From NCBI RefSeq assembly GCF_014762765.1, contig NZ_JABURH010000089.1:1-34858 (forward strand): 34,858 nt of DNA, given 5' to 3'. The position numbers and the translations under genes were made by a program. This DNA comes from Alcanivorax sp. (GTDB lineage Bacteria > Pseudomonadota > Gammaproteobacteria > Pseudomonadales > Alcanivoracaceae). Shown in pieces: positions 16,755 to 23,744 of this stretch (the stretch's first letter is position 1; the number at the start of each line of letters is the position of its first letter). The notes beneath the pieces were generated by a model. It worked only from the letters and a program-made list of their open reading frames with translations, did not search any database and was not told the origin of the DNA.

Positions 16755-16786
16755 AAAAAATGCCCGCATCAGCGGGCATTTTTTTG
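16755..16786 (+). terminator. BCCT gene terminator
   Basis: AAAAAATGCCCGC pairs with GCGGGCATTTTTTT around a 4-base loop (ATCA). This is a textbook intrinsic terminator 18 bp after the BCCT stop. It ends only about 10 bases before the start codon of the next gene. Confidence 0.92.
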
Positions 16787-16795
16787 GGTGATATC

Positions 16796-17017
16796 ATGAC
16801 CTGGCAGGCCACGGTGACCGGTTTTACGCAGGATGAGCACAGGGACTGGGTAATGTTGCTGTCATGCGGCCATCGCCAGCATGTGCGCCATCTTCCACCT
16901 TTCATCAATCGCCCCTGGGTCACCAGCGAAGCCGGGCGGGCCCGGCATCTGGGGATGGTGGTTACCTGCACCCAATGTCAGCGGGGTATGCCGTTTCCTT
17001 CAGACAGTGATGGGTGA
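16796..17017 (+). CDS. DUF3565 family small protein
   Basis: A 73-residue cytoplasmic protein of unknown function. It has the family pattern TGFTQDEHRDWVMLLSCGHRQHVRHLPPF, then RPWV, and a C-terminal CTQC pair. The conserved Cys-Gly-His and Cys-x-x-Cys residues suggest a bound metal, which is an inference. ATG at 16796 follows GGGTGATATC. The gene lies directly behind the BCCT terminator, so it needs read-through or a promoter inside or near that terminator; none is obvious. Its 3' end overlaps the convergent hydrolase gene by 18 bp. Earlier in-frame starts within the BCCT gene are rejected. Confidence 0.8.
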   Translation: MTWQATVTGFTQDEHRDWVMLLSCGHRQHVRHLPPFINRPWVTSEAGRARHLGMVVTCTQCQRGMPFPSDSDG

Positions 17018-18250
17018 AGCATCCTGGGGCAGTCGGGTATGACGGTTGATGGTGTGCTGCAGCCCGAACAGGGCGGGCAGGTGCGGGCCGACCACACCTT
17101 TGCCGGTGGTCAGCAGGGCGCCGCTCAATGCCCGCTGGGGATCCGCCCAGCAATAGATACTGATAAAGCCCAGATGACCAAAGGCGCGGGGAGCGCCCGG
17201 GCCGAACATGCCCATGCCCCGGTTGCCGAGCATGAAGCCGCTGGAAAAATTCAGTGGTAGAAACAGGCTACGGTCAAAGCGCGGGCGGTGGTAGGCCGGT
17301 TGCAGGGCACGAGCCACAGTTTCCGGTTTGAAGATCTGCTGGCCCTGGTAGTGGCCATCGTTGAGCAGCATCTGGAAGAAGCGGCTGGCTTCCTCGGCGG
17401 TGGCGTAGAGATTGCCGGCCGGCACGATGATGTCCTGAAAGCGGTCATCATTTGTCACTTCCACCACTTCATCGATGCTGCCGCCCACCGCATAGGTCAG
17501 AAACAGATCCACCAGTTTCATGGGCACACCGGTGGACACATCCCGGGCTCGCTCATCGCCGGTCTGCCCGAAGGTAAAATATTTCATGCCCATGGGCTGG
17601 CGAATTACCCGATCCAGAGTGGCATTAAGATCTTCACCGGTGACCGCCTCAACAATGGCGCCGAGGATAAAGCCGGCGGTGATGGCGTGGTAGGCCTGAC
17701 TGTTGAGGCCTGTGGGTTTGGCAGCGCAGAGTAGATCAATGATCTCCTGGGGGCGATAAAGGATGTCCGGTTCTACCTGTGCAGGCGGGCGGGGAATGCC
17801 GGCCTGATGGGTCAGCAGGTGGCGAATGGTAGTGCGTCCCTTGCCGTTCTGGCCGTACTTGGGCAGGTAGCGGGTGACCGGGTCGTCCAGGTCCAATTGG
17901 CCGGTTTCCACCAGATGATGGACCATCATGGCGGCCACCACCTTGGAGGCGGAAAACAGGCAGACCGGGGTGTCAGGGGTCATGATTCGCTGGCTCTCCG
18001 GGTCCGCATAGCCGATGCTGCGGTCCAGCATAATCTCGCCGTGGCGACGCAAGCAGAGGCTGATAGCCGGGCTCATGCCGCCTCGGTAAAGCTTGCGGGT
18101 GGCACGCCAGATGGCTTCTACCTGTTCGGACCCCATGCCGGTTTTCTCTGGCGGTGCTTCCTGCCCCTGACGGATCAGGCCGTCCAGGCTGCGGGGAATG
18201 GGGGTGCCATGTTTGCTGAGCAGGCGGTTGATGCGGGGACGTAAAGCCAT
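17000..18250 (-). CDS. Beta-lactamase-fold serine hydrolase (class C / EstB-like esterase)
   Basis: This 416-residue enzyme belongs to the penicillin-binding-protein-like serine hydrolases, whose members include carboxylesterases, D-aminopeptidases and class C beta-lactamases. The catalytic SxxK is SASK at residues 100-103. The tyrosine motif is Y187 in SQAYHAITAGFILGAIVEAVTG, with alanine where class C enzymes have asparagine. A late HLGFISIYCWADP stands in place of the KTG box. No signal peptide is seen, so it is probably cytoplasmic and more likely an esterase than a beta-lactamase. ATG at 18248-18250 gives MALRPRINRLL with AGAGAC upstream. A reading 36 codons longer starts across the promoter region and is rejected. 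Confidence 0.88.
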   Translation of the reverse strand: MALRPRINRLLSKHGTPIPRSLDGLIRQGQEAPPEKTGMGSEQVEAIWRATRKLYRGGMSPAISLCLRRHGEIMLDRSIGYADPESQRIMTPDTPVCLFSASKVVAAMMVHHLVETGQLDLDDPVTRYLPKYGQNGKGRTTIRHLLTHQAGIPRPPAQVEPDILYRPQEIIDLLCAAKPTGLNSQAYHAITAGFILGAIVEAVTGEDLNATLDRVIRQPMGMKYFTFGQTGDERARDVSTGVPMKLVDLFLTYAVGGSIDEVVEVTNDDRFQDIIVPAGNLYATAEEASRFFQMLLNDGHYQGQQIFKPETVARALQPAYHRPRFDRSLFLPLNFSSGFMLGNRGMGMFGPGAPRAFGHLGFISIYCWADPQRALSGALLTTGKGVVGPHLPALFGLQHTINRHTRLPQDASPITV

Positions 18251-18322
18251 AAAAGTCTCTGGTAAAAAGTCGAACCGGACCCGAAATGACGGGATAAGTA
18301 TCAATATAATGTTTATTGTGAA

Positions 18323-18338
18323 TGGACGACATTGTCCA
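18323..18338. promoter_or_regulatory. Inverted repeat upstream of the hydrolase gene
   Basis: TGGAC-GACATT-GTCCA is a perfect 5-bp inverted repeat with a 6-bp centre, 73 bp upstream of the hydrolase start. The 294-bp divergent region 18251-18544 holds no other gene. It could be an operator; the binding protein is unknown. Confidence 0.35.
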
Positions 18339-18544
18339 CGGAGACGGCTCCCCTGCAATGGTCGCCCGTGCCATCATGATGGCGTCATATCACAATATTT
18401 TGGCCGTACCGGCGGGTGAGGCTGCGTTACACTGTCAGCTAGCCGCGCATGACAGCCGCAGGTTACAAGACTTTGTGTCACGCGCTTTGGATGATCAAGA
18501 TGCGCCTATATTCAGAATAACAGCGGCATTTTTCAGGAGGTTAC

Positions 18545-18865
18545 GTGAATACCATCAAGCAGTCCGATTTTCAGAGTTTCGCCGAATTCTATCCCTATTA
18601 CCTGCAGGAGCACGGTAATCCCACCTGTCGCCGCTTGCATGTGGTCGGGACCACACTACTGCTGGTATTGCTGGCGACCATCATCACCGGGGCGTTGAGT
18701 GCCTGGTGGCTGTTTGCGTTGCCGGTGGTGGGCTACGGCTTTGCCTGGGTAGGTCATTACTTTTTCGAAAAAAACCGTCCCGCCACCTTCAAGCATCCCT
18801 GGTACAGCCTGATGGGCGACTTTGTCATGTACAAAGACATCCTTACTCGCCGTATTGATTGGTGA
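18545..18865 (+). CDS. DUF962 / Mpo1-like membrane protein
   Basis: A 106-residue protein with two hydrophobic segments (about residues 34-52 and 54-71). It shows the DUF962 signature: FAEFYPYYLQEHGNPTCRRLH, then VGHYFFEKNRPATFKHPWYSL and GDFVMYKDIL. The yeast member Mpo1 is an Fe(II)-dependent dioxygenase acting on 2-hydroxy fatty acids. The family histidines are present here at about 23, 32, 71 and 84, so an iron-dependent lipid oxygenase activity is plausible but not shown for this protein. The start is GTG at 18545, preceded by CAGGAGG at ideal spacing. A truncated haemoglobin gene follows after 73 bp on the same strand. Confidence 0.85.
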   Translation: MNTIKQSDFQSFAEFYPYYLQEHGNPTCRRLHVVGTTLLLVLLATIITGALSAWWLFALPVVGYGFAWVGHYFFEKNRPATFKHPWYSLMGDFVMYKDILTRRIDW

Positions 18866-18889
18866 ATAACCGCACCACGCCTCAGACCT

Positions 18890-18906
18890 CACGCTTACCG
18901 AGCGTG
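18890..18906 (+). promoter_or_regulatory. Small hairpin between the DUF962 and globin genes
   Basis: CACGCT pairs with AGCGTG around a 5-base loop, halfway between the two genes. No T-run follows, so it does not look like a full terminator. Confidence 0.35.
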
Positions 18907-18938
18907 AAGCCTGTTGCCTGCCAGAACGAAGCGAAGTA

Positions 18939-19373
18939 ATGACCGCAGTTCAGTATTTTCAGCCCGGTAATCACAGACAGGATGACAGCGAGCTTCCAGA
19001 TCTGGATTGCCGGGAAAATATTGATGCCATGGTGCATGGCTTCTATCGCCGGTTGCTGGATGACCCGGTAATGTCGCCCATGTTCCTGGATGTGGCTGCT
19101 ATCAATCTGCAGCAGCATCTCCCGACTATCTGCCAATACTGGTACAAGATGCTGTTGGGTGAGCGCGACTACCAGCGACACATGATGGCCAAACACCGTG
19201 CCCTGGATGATAAGCAGCCCCTGACCGGTGAGCACCATGAGCGCTGGCTGCAGCATTTCATGAACAATCTTGAAGGCCGTTTCGCCGGGCCCTGTACGGA
19301 TCGGGCGCGGCATATTGCCTTTCGGGTGATGGATAATCTGTATGCGCAGTTGAGCGCGAGGCGGGGTGAATAG
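18939..19373 (+). CDS. Group III truncated haemoglobin
   Basis: A 144-residue haem protein of the trHbIII (Ctb-like) group, small globins linked to oxygen or nitrosative chemistry. After a variable 20-residue N-terminus it has IDAMVHGFYRRLLDDPVMSPMF, then LQQHLPTICQYWYKMLLGERDYQ, the proximal histidine H86 in MMAKHRALDD, and LTGEHHERWLQHF with the tryptophan typical of the group. Length and motif spacing fit the family. ATG at 18939 is preceded by GAAGCGAAGTA. It lies 73 bp behind the DUF962 gene and may share its transcript. Its TAG stop is the first part of a heptad array. Confidence 0.88.
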   Translation: MTAVQYFQPGNHRQDDSELPDLDCRENIDAMVHGFYRRLLDDPVMSPMFLDVAAINLQQHLPTICQYWYKMLLGERDYQRHMMAKHRALDDKQPLTGEHHERWLQHFMNNLEGRFAGPCTDRARHIAFRVMDNLYAQLSARRGE

Positions 19374-19664
19374 TTGCAAGTTTCAAGAGGCAAGTTGCAA
19401 CGCGGTTGATGTCCGTTGCCAAACGGAGAGCAGGGTGGCCGCGCTGCAATGCAGATAAAAACTTCTCTACGAAGCCACTGTAGGAGCGCCGCTTGAGGCG
19501 CGAACAGCCAGGGTAATTCGCGCCTCAAGCGGCGCTCCTACATCCGTGTTTCCTGAAAACGTCTGAACGCGGCCCTCGTCCTTGCCCCTAGGGAAAGCCG
19601 CAACCGCGTTGCAACTTGCCTCTTGCCTCTTGCCTCTTGCAACTTGAAACTTGAAACTTGAAAC
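19373..19664. repeat. Composite repeat: inverted heptad arrays around a REP hairpin
   Basis: The array begins at the last base of the globin stop. Four units (GTTGCAA, GTTTCAA, GAGGCAA, GTTGCAA) lead into CGCGGTT (19401-19407). The mirror image is AACCGCG (19602-19608) followed by eight units (TTGCAAC, TTGCCTC three times, TTGCAAC, TTGAAAC three times) that end three bases before the stop of the convergent CoA-transferase gene. Between the two lies modular repeat R3. The whole 290-bp gap between the two genes is therefore one nested inverted structure. Confidence 0.88.
19462..19541. repeat. GTAGGAGC-type repeat R3 with a perfect 25-bp stem
   Basis: Positions 19480-19504 are the exact reverse complement of 19517-19541, with a 12-base loop. 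The arms begin GTAGGAGCGCCGCTTGAGG. The flank CTACGAAGCCACTGTAGGAG matches the left end of copies R1 and R5. This is the most compact and best conserved hairpin of the family here and could act as a bidirectional transcription or decay barrier between the convergent genes. Confidence 0.9.
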
Positions 19665-19667
19665 TGA

Positions 19668-20876
19668 CTACCCGATCACCCCGTCCGCCTTCAGCGCCGC
19701 AAACTCCTCGTCACTGAGCCCCAATTCCTCGCGTAATACCGCGTCGTTATGACTGCCCACCTCACCGCCGGGCCAGCGGGTTTCGCCAGGGGTGTCTGCC
19801 AGTCGTGGAGTGATGGCGGGTACCTTGAGCGGCTTGCCGTTGATTTCCACCTGCTGGAACAGACCCCGGGCCTGGAAATGGGGGTCGTTAAACATGTCGG
19901 CCACGGAGTAGATGGGGCCGGCGGGGACCCGGGCCTTTTCCAGCAGAGTCAGTACTTGCTCGCTGGGCAGACTGCGACACCAACTGTCCAGGGCGGTGTC
20001 GATCTCTGCCTCGTTTTTCACCCGCCCGGCGTTGCTGGCCATGGCCGGGTTGTCGGCCATGTCCGGGCGCCCGGCGGTGGTCATCAGACGTTTGAAGATG
20101 GAATCACCGTTGCCGCCGATCACCACGAACTTGCCGTCCGCACAGCGGTAGGTATTGGTGGGGACGATGCCGGTGACAGTGGAGCCCGCCGGTTCACGAA
20201 TCACTCCGGCGCCATCGAATTCCGGGATCACGCCCTCCAGCAGGTTGAAGACCGATTCATACAGGGCCACATCCACCACCTGGCCCTTGTCGCTCTTTTG
20301 CCGCTCGAACAGGGCCAGCAGAATTCCCAGGGCCGCGTGCAGGCCGGCAATGGTATCGCCCAGGGACAGGTTGGGGCGCACCGGGCGCTCGCCGGGGAAG
20401 CCATTCACATAACGCAGCCCACCGATGCCCTCGCAGACCGACGCATAGCCGGGTTTGCTGGCGTAGGGGCCGGTCTGGCCATAGCCGGAGATACGGGTGT
20501 AGATCAGCCCGGGATTGTCCTCGGCGAAGCTTTCCGGTCCCAGGCCCCAGTTTTCCATGGTGCCGGGGCGGAAGTTCTCTATTACCACGTCGGCGTTACC
20601 CATCAGTTTGCGTACCAGCGCCTTGCCCTGATCGGATTTCAGATCCAGGGTCACCGATTTCTTGTTGCGACCCAGGCTGCGCCACCAGTAGGAGGTGCCG
20701 TCTTCATCCAGCTTGCGCCAGCCACGAATGGGGTCGCCACCGGGTGGCTCCACCTTCACCACATCGGCACCGAAATAGGCCAGCAGGGTGCCGGTAAAGG
20801 GACCGGCCAGCAGCTGGCCCAGCTCGATAACACGGACACCGTCAAGGGGCAGGCGGCGGGATGAGAGTTCGGGCAT
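19668..20876 (-). CDS. Family III (CaiB/BaiF) CoA-transferase
   Basis: Moves CoA between carboxylic acids. The 402-residue protein has the family N-terminus LDGVRVIELGQLLAGPFTGTLLAYFGADVVKVEPP, then SLGRNKKSVTLDLKS, ADVVIENFRPGTMENWGLG and the C-terminal GPIYSVADMFNDPHFQARGLF. In formyl-CoA transferase the catalytic aspartate sits in a PG-F-D-type segment. Here that segment reads PGYASVCEGIGGLRYVNG, with alanine at the aspartate position and a nearby glutamate, as in a large subgroup that includes succinyl-CoA-dependent transferases. Donor and acceptor are unknown. ATG at 20874-20876 has ACGGAGACCCC upstream; the 26-codon longer reading is rejected. Confidence 0.9.
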   Translation of the reverse strand: MPELSSRRLPLDGVRVIELGQLLAGPFTGTLLAYFGADVVKVEPPGGDPIRGWRKLDEDGTSYWWRSLGRNKKSVTLDLKSDQGKALVRKLMGNADVVIENFRPGTMENWGLGPESFAEDNPGLIYTRISGYGQTGPYASKPGYASVCEGIGGLRYVNGFPGERPVRPNLSLGDTIAGLHAALGILLALFERQKSDKGQVVDVALYESVFNLLEGVIPEFDGAGVIREPAGSTVTGIVPTNTYRCADGKFVVIGGNGDSIFKRLMTTAGRPDMADNPAMASNAGRVKNEAEIDTALDSWCRSLPSEQVLTLLEKARVPAGPIYSVADMFNDPHFQARGLFQQVEINGKPLKVPAITPRLADTPGETRWPGGEVGSHNDAVLREELGLSDEEFAALKADGVIG

Positions 20877-21000
20877 GGGGTCTCCGTAGATTGCGGTTTG
20901 CTGGGCCACAAGCCTAGCGGATTGGGTTGCGCAGTGGGAGTGCCTGAAATGCACGGAATTGATTGTCCGGGGTCAGTCTTTCCGGGGGCAGGGAAAGATC

Positions 21001-21077
21001 AGAGCGAGTAACGAGGTCCGAGTTTCGAAATGCAAAACCAGGTGGCCTTTCGCGACTCGTACCTCGCTTCTCGTAAC
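21001..21077. repeat. Inverted pair of degenerate heptad arrays
   Basis: Four units of form NNNNCGA (AGAGCGA, GTAACGA, GGTCCGA, GTTTCGA; 21001-21028) face four units of form TCGNNNN (TCGCGAC, TCGTACC, TCGCTTC, TCGTAAC; 21050-21077). The arms can pair imperfectly. This copy lies between divergent genes, not at a 3' end. Confidence 0.7.
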
Positions 21078-21097
21078 CGGTTGTCCGACCGGAGATT

Positions 21098-21125
21098 TTG
21101 CCTGTTTGCCCGCAGGCTATACAAT
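21098..21125 (+). promoter_or_regulatory. Probable trmH promoter
   Basis: TTGCCT at 21098-21103 and TACAAT at 21120-21125 with a 16-base spacer, 26 bp upstream of the trmH ATG. Confidence 0.5.
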
Positions 21126-21150
21126 CCGCAGCCTATTATAAGGAAAGCCC

Positions 21151-21852
21151 ATGACCCCGGAACGTTATCGTCGTATCTGCGACACCCTGGACCGCCGCCA
21201 GCCTGATCTTACCGTGATTATGGATGGCGTCCACAAGCCCCATAATATCGCCGCCATTGTGCGTACCTGCGATGCGGTGGGGATTCTTGATGTGCACGCC
21301 ATCCTGCCCAATAACCGGGCCCGTATGGCCGCCGGCACTGCCATGGGCTCCCAGCGCTGGGTAAAGGTGCACAAACGGGATGAGAGCGGCAGTGTGATTC
21401 GTGAATTGCAGGGGCAGGGGGTGCAGGTACTGGCGGCGCATCTGTCCGATACTGCCGTCCCTTACCGCGAGGTTGATTACACCCGGCCAACGGCCCTGCT
21501 GTTAGGGACGGAAAAATTCGGTGTCAGCGATGAAGCGGCGGCGGCGGTGGACCAGCATGTGATCATCCCGATGATGGGGATGGTGGAGTCATTTAACGTG
21601 AGTGTGGCGGCGGCCATCATTCTGGCAGAAGCCTGTGAACAGCGCCGAGCGAAAGGGTTTTATGATAAGCCGCGAATTGATCCGAACCGCTACCATGAGC
21701 TGCTGTTTCGCTGGGGGCATGAAAAAATCGCCCGTCTCTGTGATGCGGAGGGGATTCCCTACCCGGAACTGGACGATGAAGGGCAGGTTAAGAACAGCGC
21801 CGCCCTTACGGCGCTGTTGCGACAGAAGCACTCACCGGACCCAGAGGTGTAG
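21151..21852 (+). CDS. trmH: tRNA (guanosine18-2'-O)-methyltransferase TrmH
   Basis: A SPOUT enzyme that methylates the ribose of G18 in tRNA. The 233-residue protein begins MTPERYRRICDTLDRRQPDLTV and carries motif 1 KPHNIAAIVRTCDAVG, motif 2 ALLLGTEKFGVSD and motif 3 MVESFNVSVAAAIILAEACEQR, plus the C-terminal helix seen in TrmH but not in RlmB. Its length matches E. coli TrmH (229). ATG at 21151 has AAGGAAAGCCC upstream. Its last 47 bases overlap the 3' end of the convergent secreted-protein gene. Confidence 0.94.
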   Translation: MTPERYRRICDTLDRRQPDLTVIMDGVHKPHNIAAIVRTCDAVGILDVHAILPNNRARMAAGTAMGSQRWVKVHKRDESGSVIRELQGQGVQVLAAHLSDTAVPYREVDYTRPTALLLGTEKFGVSDEAAAAVDQHVIIPMMGMVESFNVSVAAAIILAEACEQRRAKGFYDKPRIDPNRYHELLFRWGHEKIARLCDAEGIPYPELDDEGQVKNSAALTALLRQKHSPDPEV

Positions 21853-23695
21853 CACTGGGGGCATGACTGACCTGCCAGTGGAAGTCGGCGGCACCGCCTT
21901 CTCCCACCCAGGCCGGGAACCACAGGGTATTGTCCATGGTGGCGTAGCGTAGGCGGGCGATATCGATGTTCCGTTCTTTTGCCAGTTGCACCATGCGCTG
22001 CAAGACCTTGCCGTGGCGCACCTGATCCACCTGCTTGGTGGTGTCCAGTATGGCCTGGCGCATCAGGCTGTTGAAATCATCACGGGCGATACCGGAAAAA
22101 TTCATCCGGTTCAGGTCGGCCAGAAAGGCATCGGCGAGGTTGGCCACCGAGTGAAAACGGCCTTGCTTTTTCAGTTCCCTCAAGCGCTGGTTGACCACCT
22201 CGTCGTACTTGTCAAAAGCGCCGTCCTCCTCTGCATCTGCCAATGCCAGAATCGCCTCGCCAAGGCTGTCCATATCCAGATAATCCAGTTTGGGAATGGC
22301 ACCAAGTAGATCAATGACCGTGCGCGGCATGCCCTCACTCTCAAAGCCCAGCCGCGGGGTGGCACCCGGGTGGCGCTCGTACTTGGTGGTGCTTGCCTTG
22401 TCATCCTCGTAGAACATGTTCATGGACATGCCACTGAGAAAGGCATCGAACAACCCATCAGGCACTACCGGCATATGGTTGCTGAAAAACATTTCCCAGC
22501 CCTGATTGGAATCCATATGCAGCCAGTCCCCGGGGAGTCGGGTCGCGCCAAGTGTGTGTTCGAAATCGTTCATCTCACCATCGACGATGCCATATTGGCC
22601 CTTGCCGTAGACGGAATCATAGGTGATGCGAGCGCCATCCAGATTATGAAAGTCGATGGCAAAGTGGATGCGGGGTTCGCGCAGGAACATCATGAAAAAT
22701 TTCAGTACCTTGACGCTGCCAATGGCAAAGCGGGAAGGAATGGTGACTGACTGTTCGTAGAAATCCACCTGGAATTTCTGGCTGAAAAACGTTGGCATGA
22801 AGGCGTACCAGATGCGCGCCTTGACCAGGATCGAAGCCCTCACCGCACCATCCTTGACGGCGACGGGGGTGGCCTTGATGTTCTTGCGGGTATCCAGATC
22901 CACGCGCAGATTCTGGTTGAAAATGCCGGTGCTGATGTTGACGTAGATGTTGTCGATGACATTCTTGTCCTTGTGAGGACCCAACCGCGGAGACATGCCC
23001 TTGATCTGGGTGAAATCCTTGGCGTCGTAGTCCATTTGCATCAGCGTGGTTTCAATACGACCGCTTTCCAGATCCACCTGCACATAGTCTGCCCGCGAGC
23101 GTTCGCTGTTATTGCGCACCAGGTAAATGTAGCGGGGCTGGTTGCGTGGGGAATTCAGGCGAATTTCCTCCAGCATGCTGCCTTCCTTCAGCGCATGTTG
23201 CTGCGGATCAAAACGATCCCAGCCGCCGTCACGGAACATGAAGGCCAGCTCGTCGAAATCATCAAAAATACCGGGCTCGCCTTCCGGCTTGTGATCATTG
23301 TGGCCCTCAATCCAGATCAGACCGGTCTTGTCGAATTCGTCAATCTGGAAAGGAATCGGAATCAGCTTGCCCGCGCGCACGGCCATCAGTGACAGTTCTT
23401 CGGTGGGGATGCCGTTATGTTCCGCCAGCTCGAAGCCCTTCATCTCCATGGGGTAGAGGTAAGTGAACTGCGTGGTGTCCAGGGCCTTGAGCGTGCGATC
23501 CAGCTGGTCGGTGGAAATATTGCGCAGGCCGGAAGCCCAGCGGCCCATGGCGCTGGGATCTGCCTTGTAGAAATCCAGAAAATGCTCGAAGTACGGATCG
23601 GGGACGCCCTCGGTCCAGATTTCCCGTGCCTGTAATGGGCTCACCAGAGTGAGAAAAAGGGCGGTGAGACCGATCCATGCCTGTCTGCCGGTCAT
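21806..23695 (-). CDS. Large secreted protein of unknown function
   Basis: This 629-residue protein is not recognised. A clear signal peptide (ITALFLTLV-like core, cleavage near PLQA-RE at about residue 23) sends it to the periplasm or beyond. Residues 80-190 contain a segment seen in various secreted bacterial proteins: KLIPIPFQIDEFDKTG followed by a polar linker and IFDDFDELAFMFRDGG, then YIYLVRN. The middle part is rich in aromatic and beta-type sequence (KARIWYAFMPTFFSQKFQVDFY; RIHFAIDFHNLDG). The C-terminal third is helical and charged (KYDEVVNQRLRELKKQGRF; QVDQVRHGKVLQRMVQLAKER). No cysteine-rich or enzyme motif is seen. ATG at 23693-23695 has AAGAGAATAACAAA upstream. It diverges from the methyltransferase gene with 49 bp between and overlaps trmH by 47 bp. 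Confidence 0.75.
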   Translation of the reverse strand: MTGRQAWIGLTALFLTLVSPLQAREIWTEGVPDPYFEHFLDFYKADPSAMGRWASGLRNISTDQLDRTLKALDTTQFTYLYPMEMKGFELAEHNGIPTEELSLMAVRAGKLIPIPFQIDEFDKTGLIWIEGHNDHKPEGEPGIFDDFDELAFMFRDGGWDRFDPQQHALKEGSMLEEIRLNSPRNQPRYIYLVRNNSERSRADYVQVDLESGRIETTLMQMDYDAKDFTQIKGMSPRLGPHKDKNVIDNIYVNISTGIFNQNLRVDLDTRKNIKATPVAVKDGAVRASILVKARIWYAFMPTFFSQKFQVDFYEQSVTIPSRFAIGSVKVLKFFMMFLREPRIHFAIDFHNLDGARITYDSVYGKGQYGIVDGEMNDFEHTLGATRLPGDWLHMDSNQGWEMFFSNHMPVVPDGLFDAFLSGMSMNMFYEDDKASTTKYERHPGATPRLGFESEGMPRTVIDLLGAIPKLDYLDMDSLGEAILALADAEEDGAFDKYDEVVNQRLRELKKQGRFHSVANLADAFLADLNRMNFSGIARDDFNSLMRQAILDTTKQVDQVRHGKVLQRMVQLAKERNIDIARLRYATMDNTLWFPAWVGEGGAADFHWQVSHAPSATPLGPVSASVATAP

Positions 23696-23744
23696 TTTGT
23701 TATTCTCTTGGACGATTTGGATTGGCGAAACAAGGCCCTAGGGT

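Noticed and set aside
17000-18250. Beta-lactamase resistance gene
   Set aside because: SxxK is present but the tyrosine motif lacks the class C asparagine, no KTG box is seen and there is no signal peptide; an esterase-type hydrolase is more likely.
19373-19664. Heptad arrays as Rho-utilisation sites
   Set aside because: A 7-base phase would suit the spacing of Rho contacts, but Rho prefers C-rich, G-poor RNA with YC steps. Many units here (GTTGCAA, GAGGCAA, GAGCTAC) are G-containing or lack a well-placed YC, and the arrays lead into GC-rich stems.
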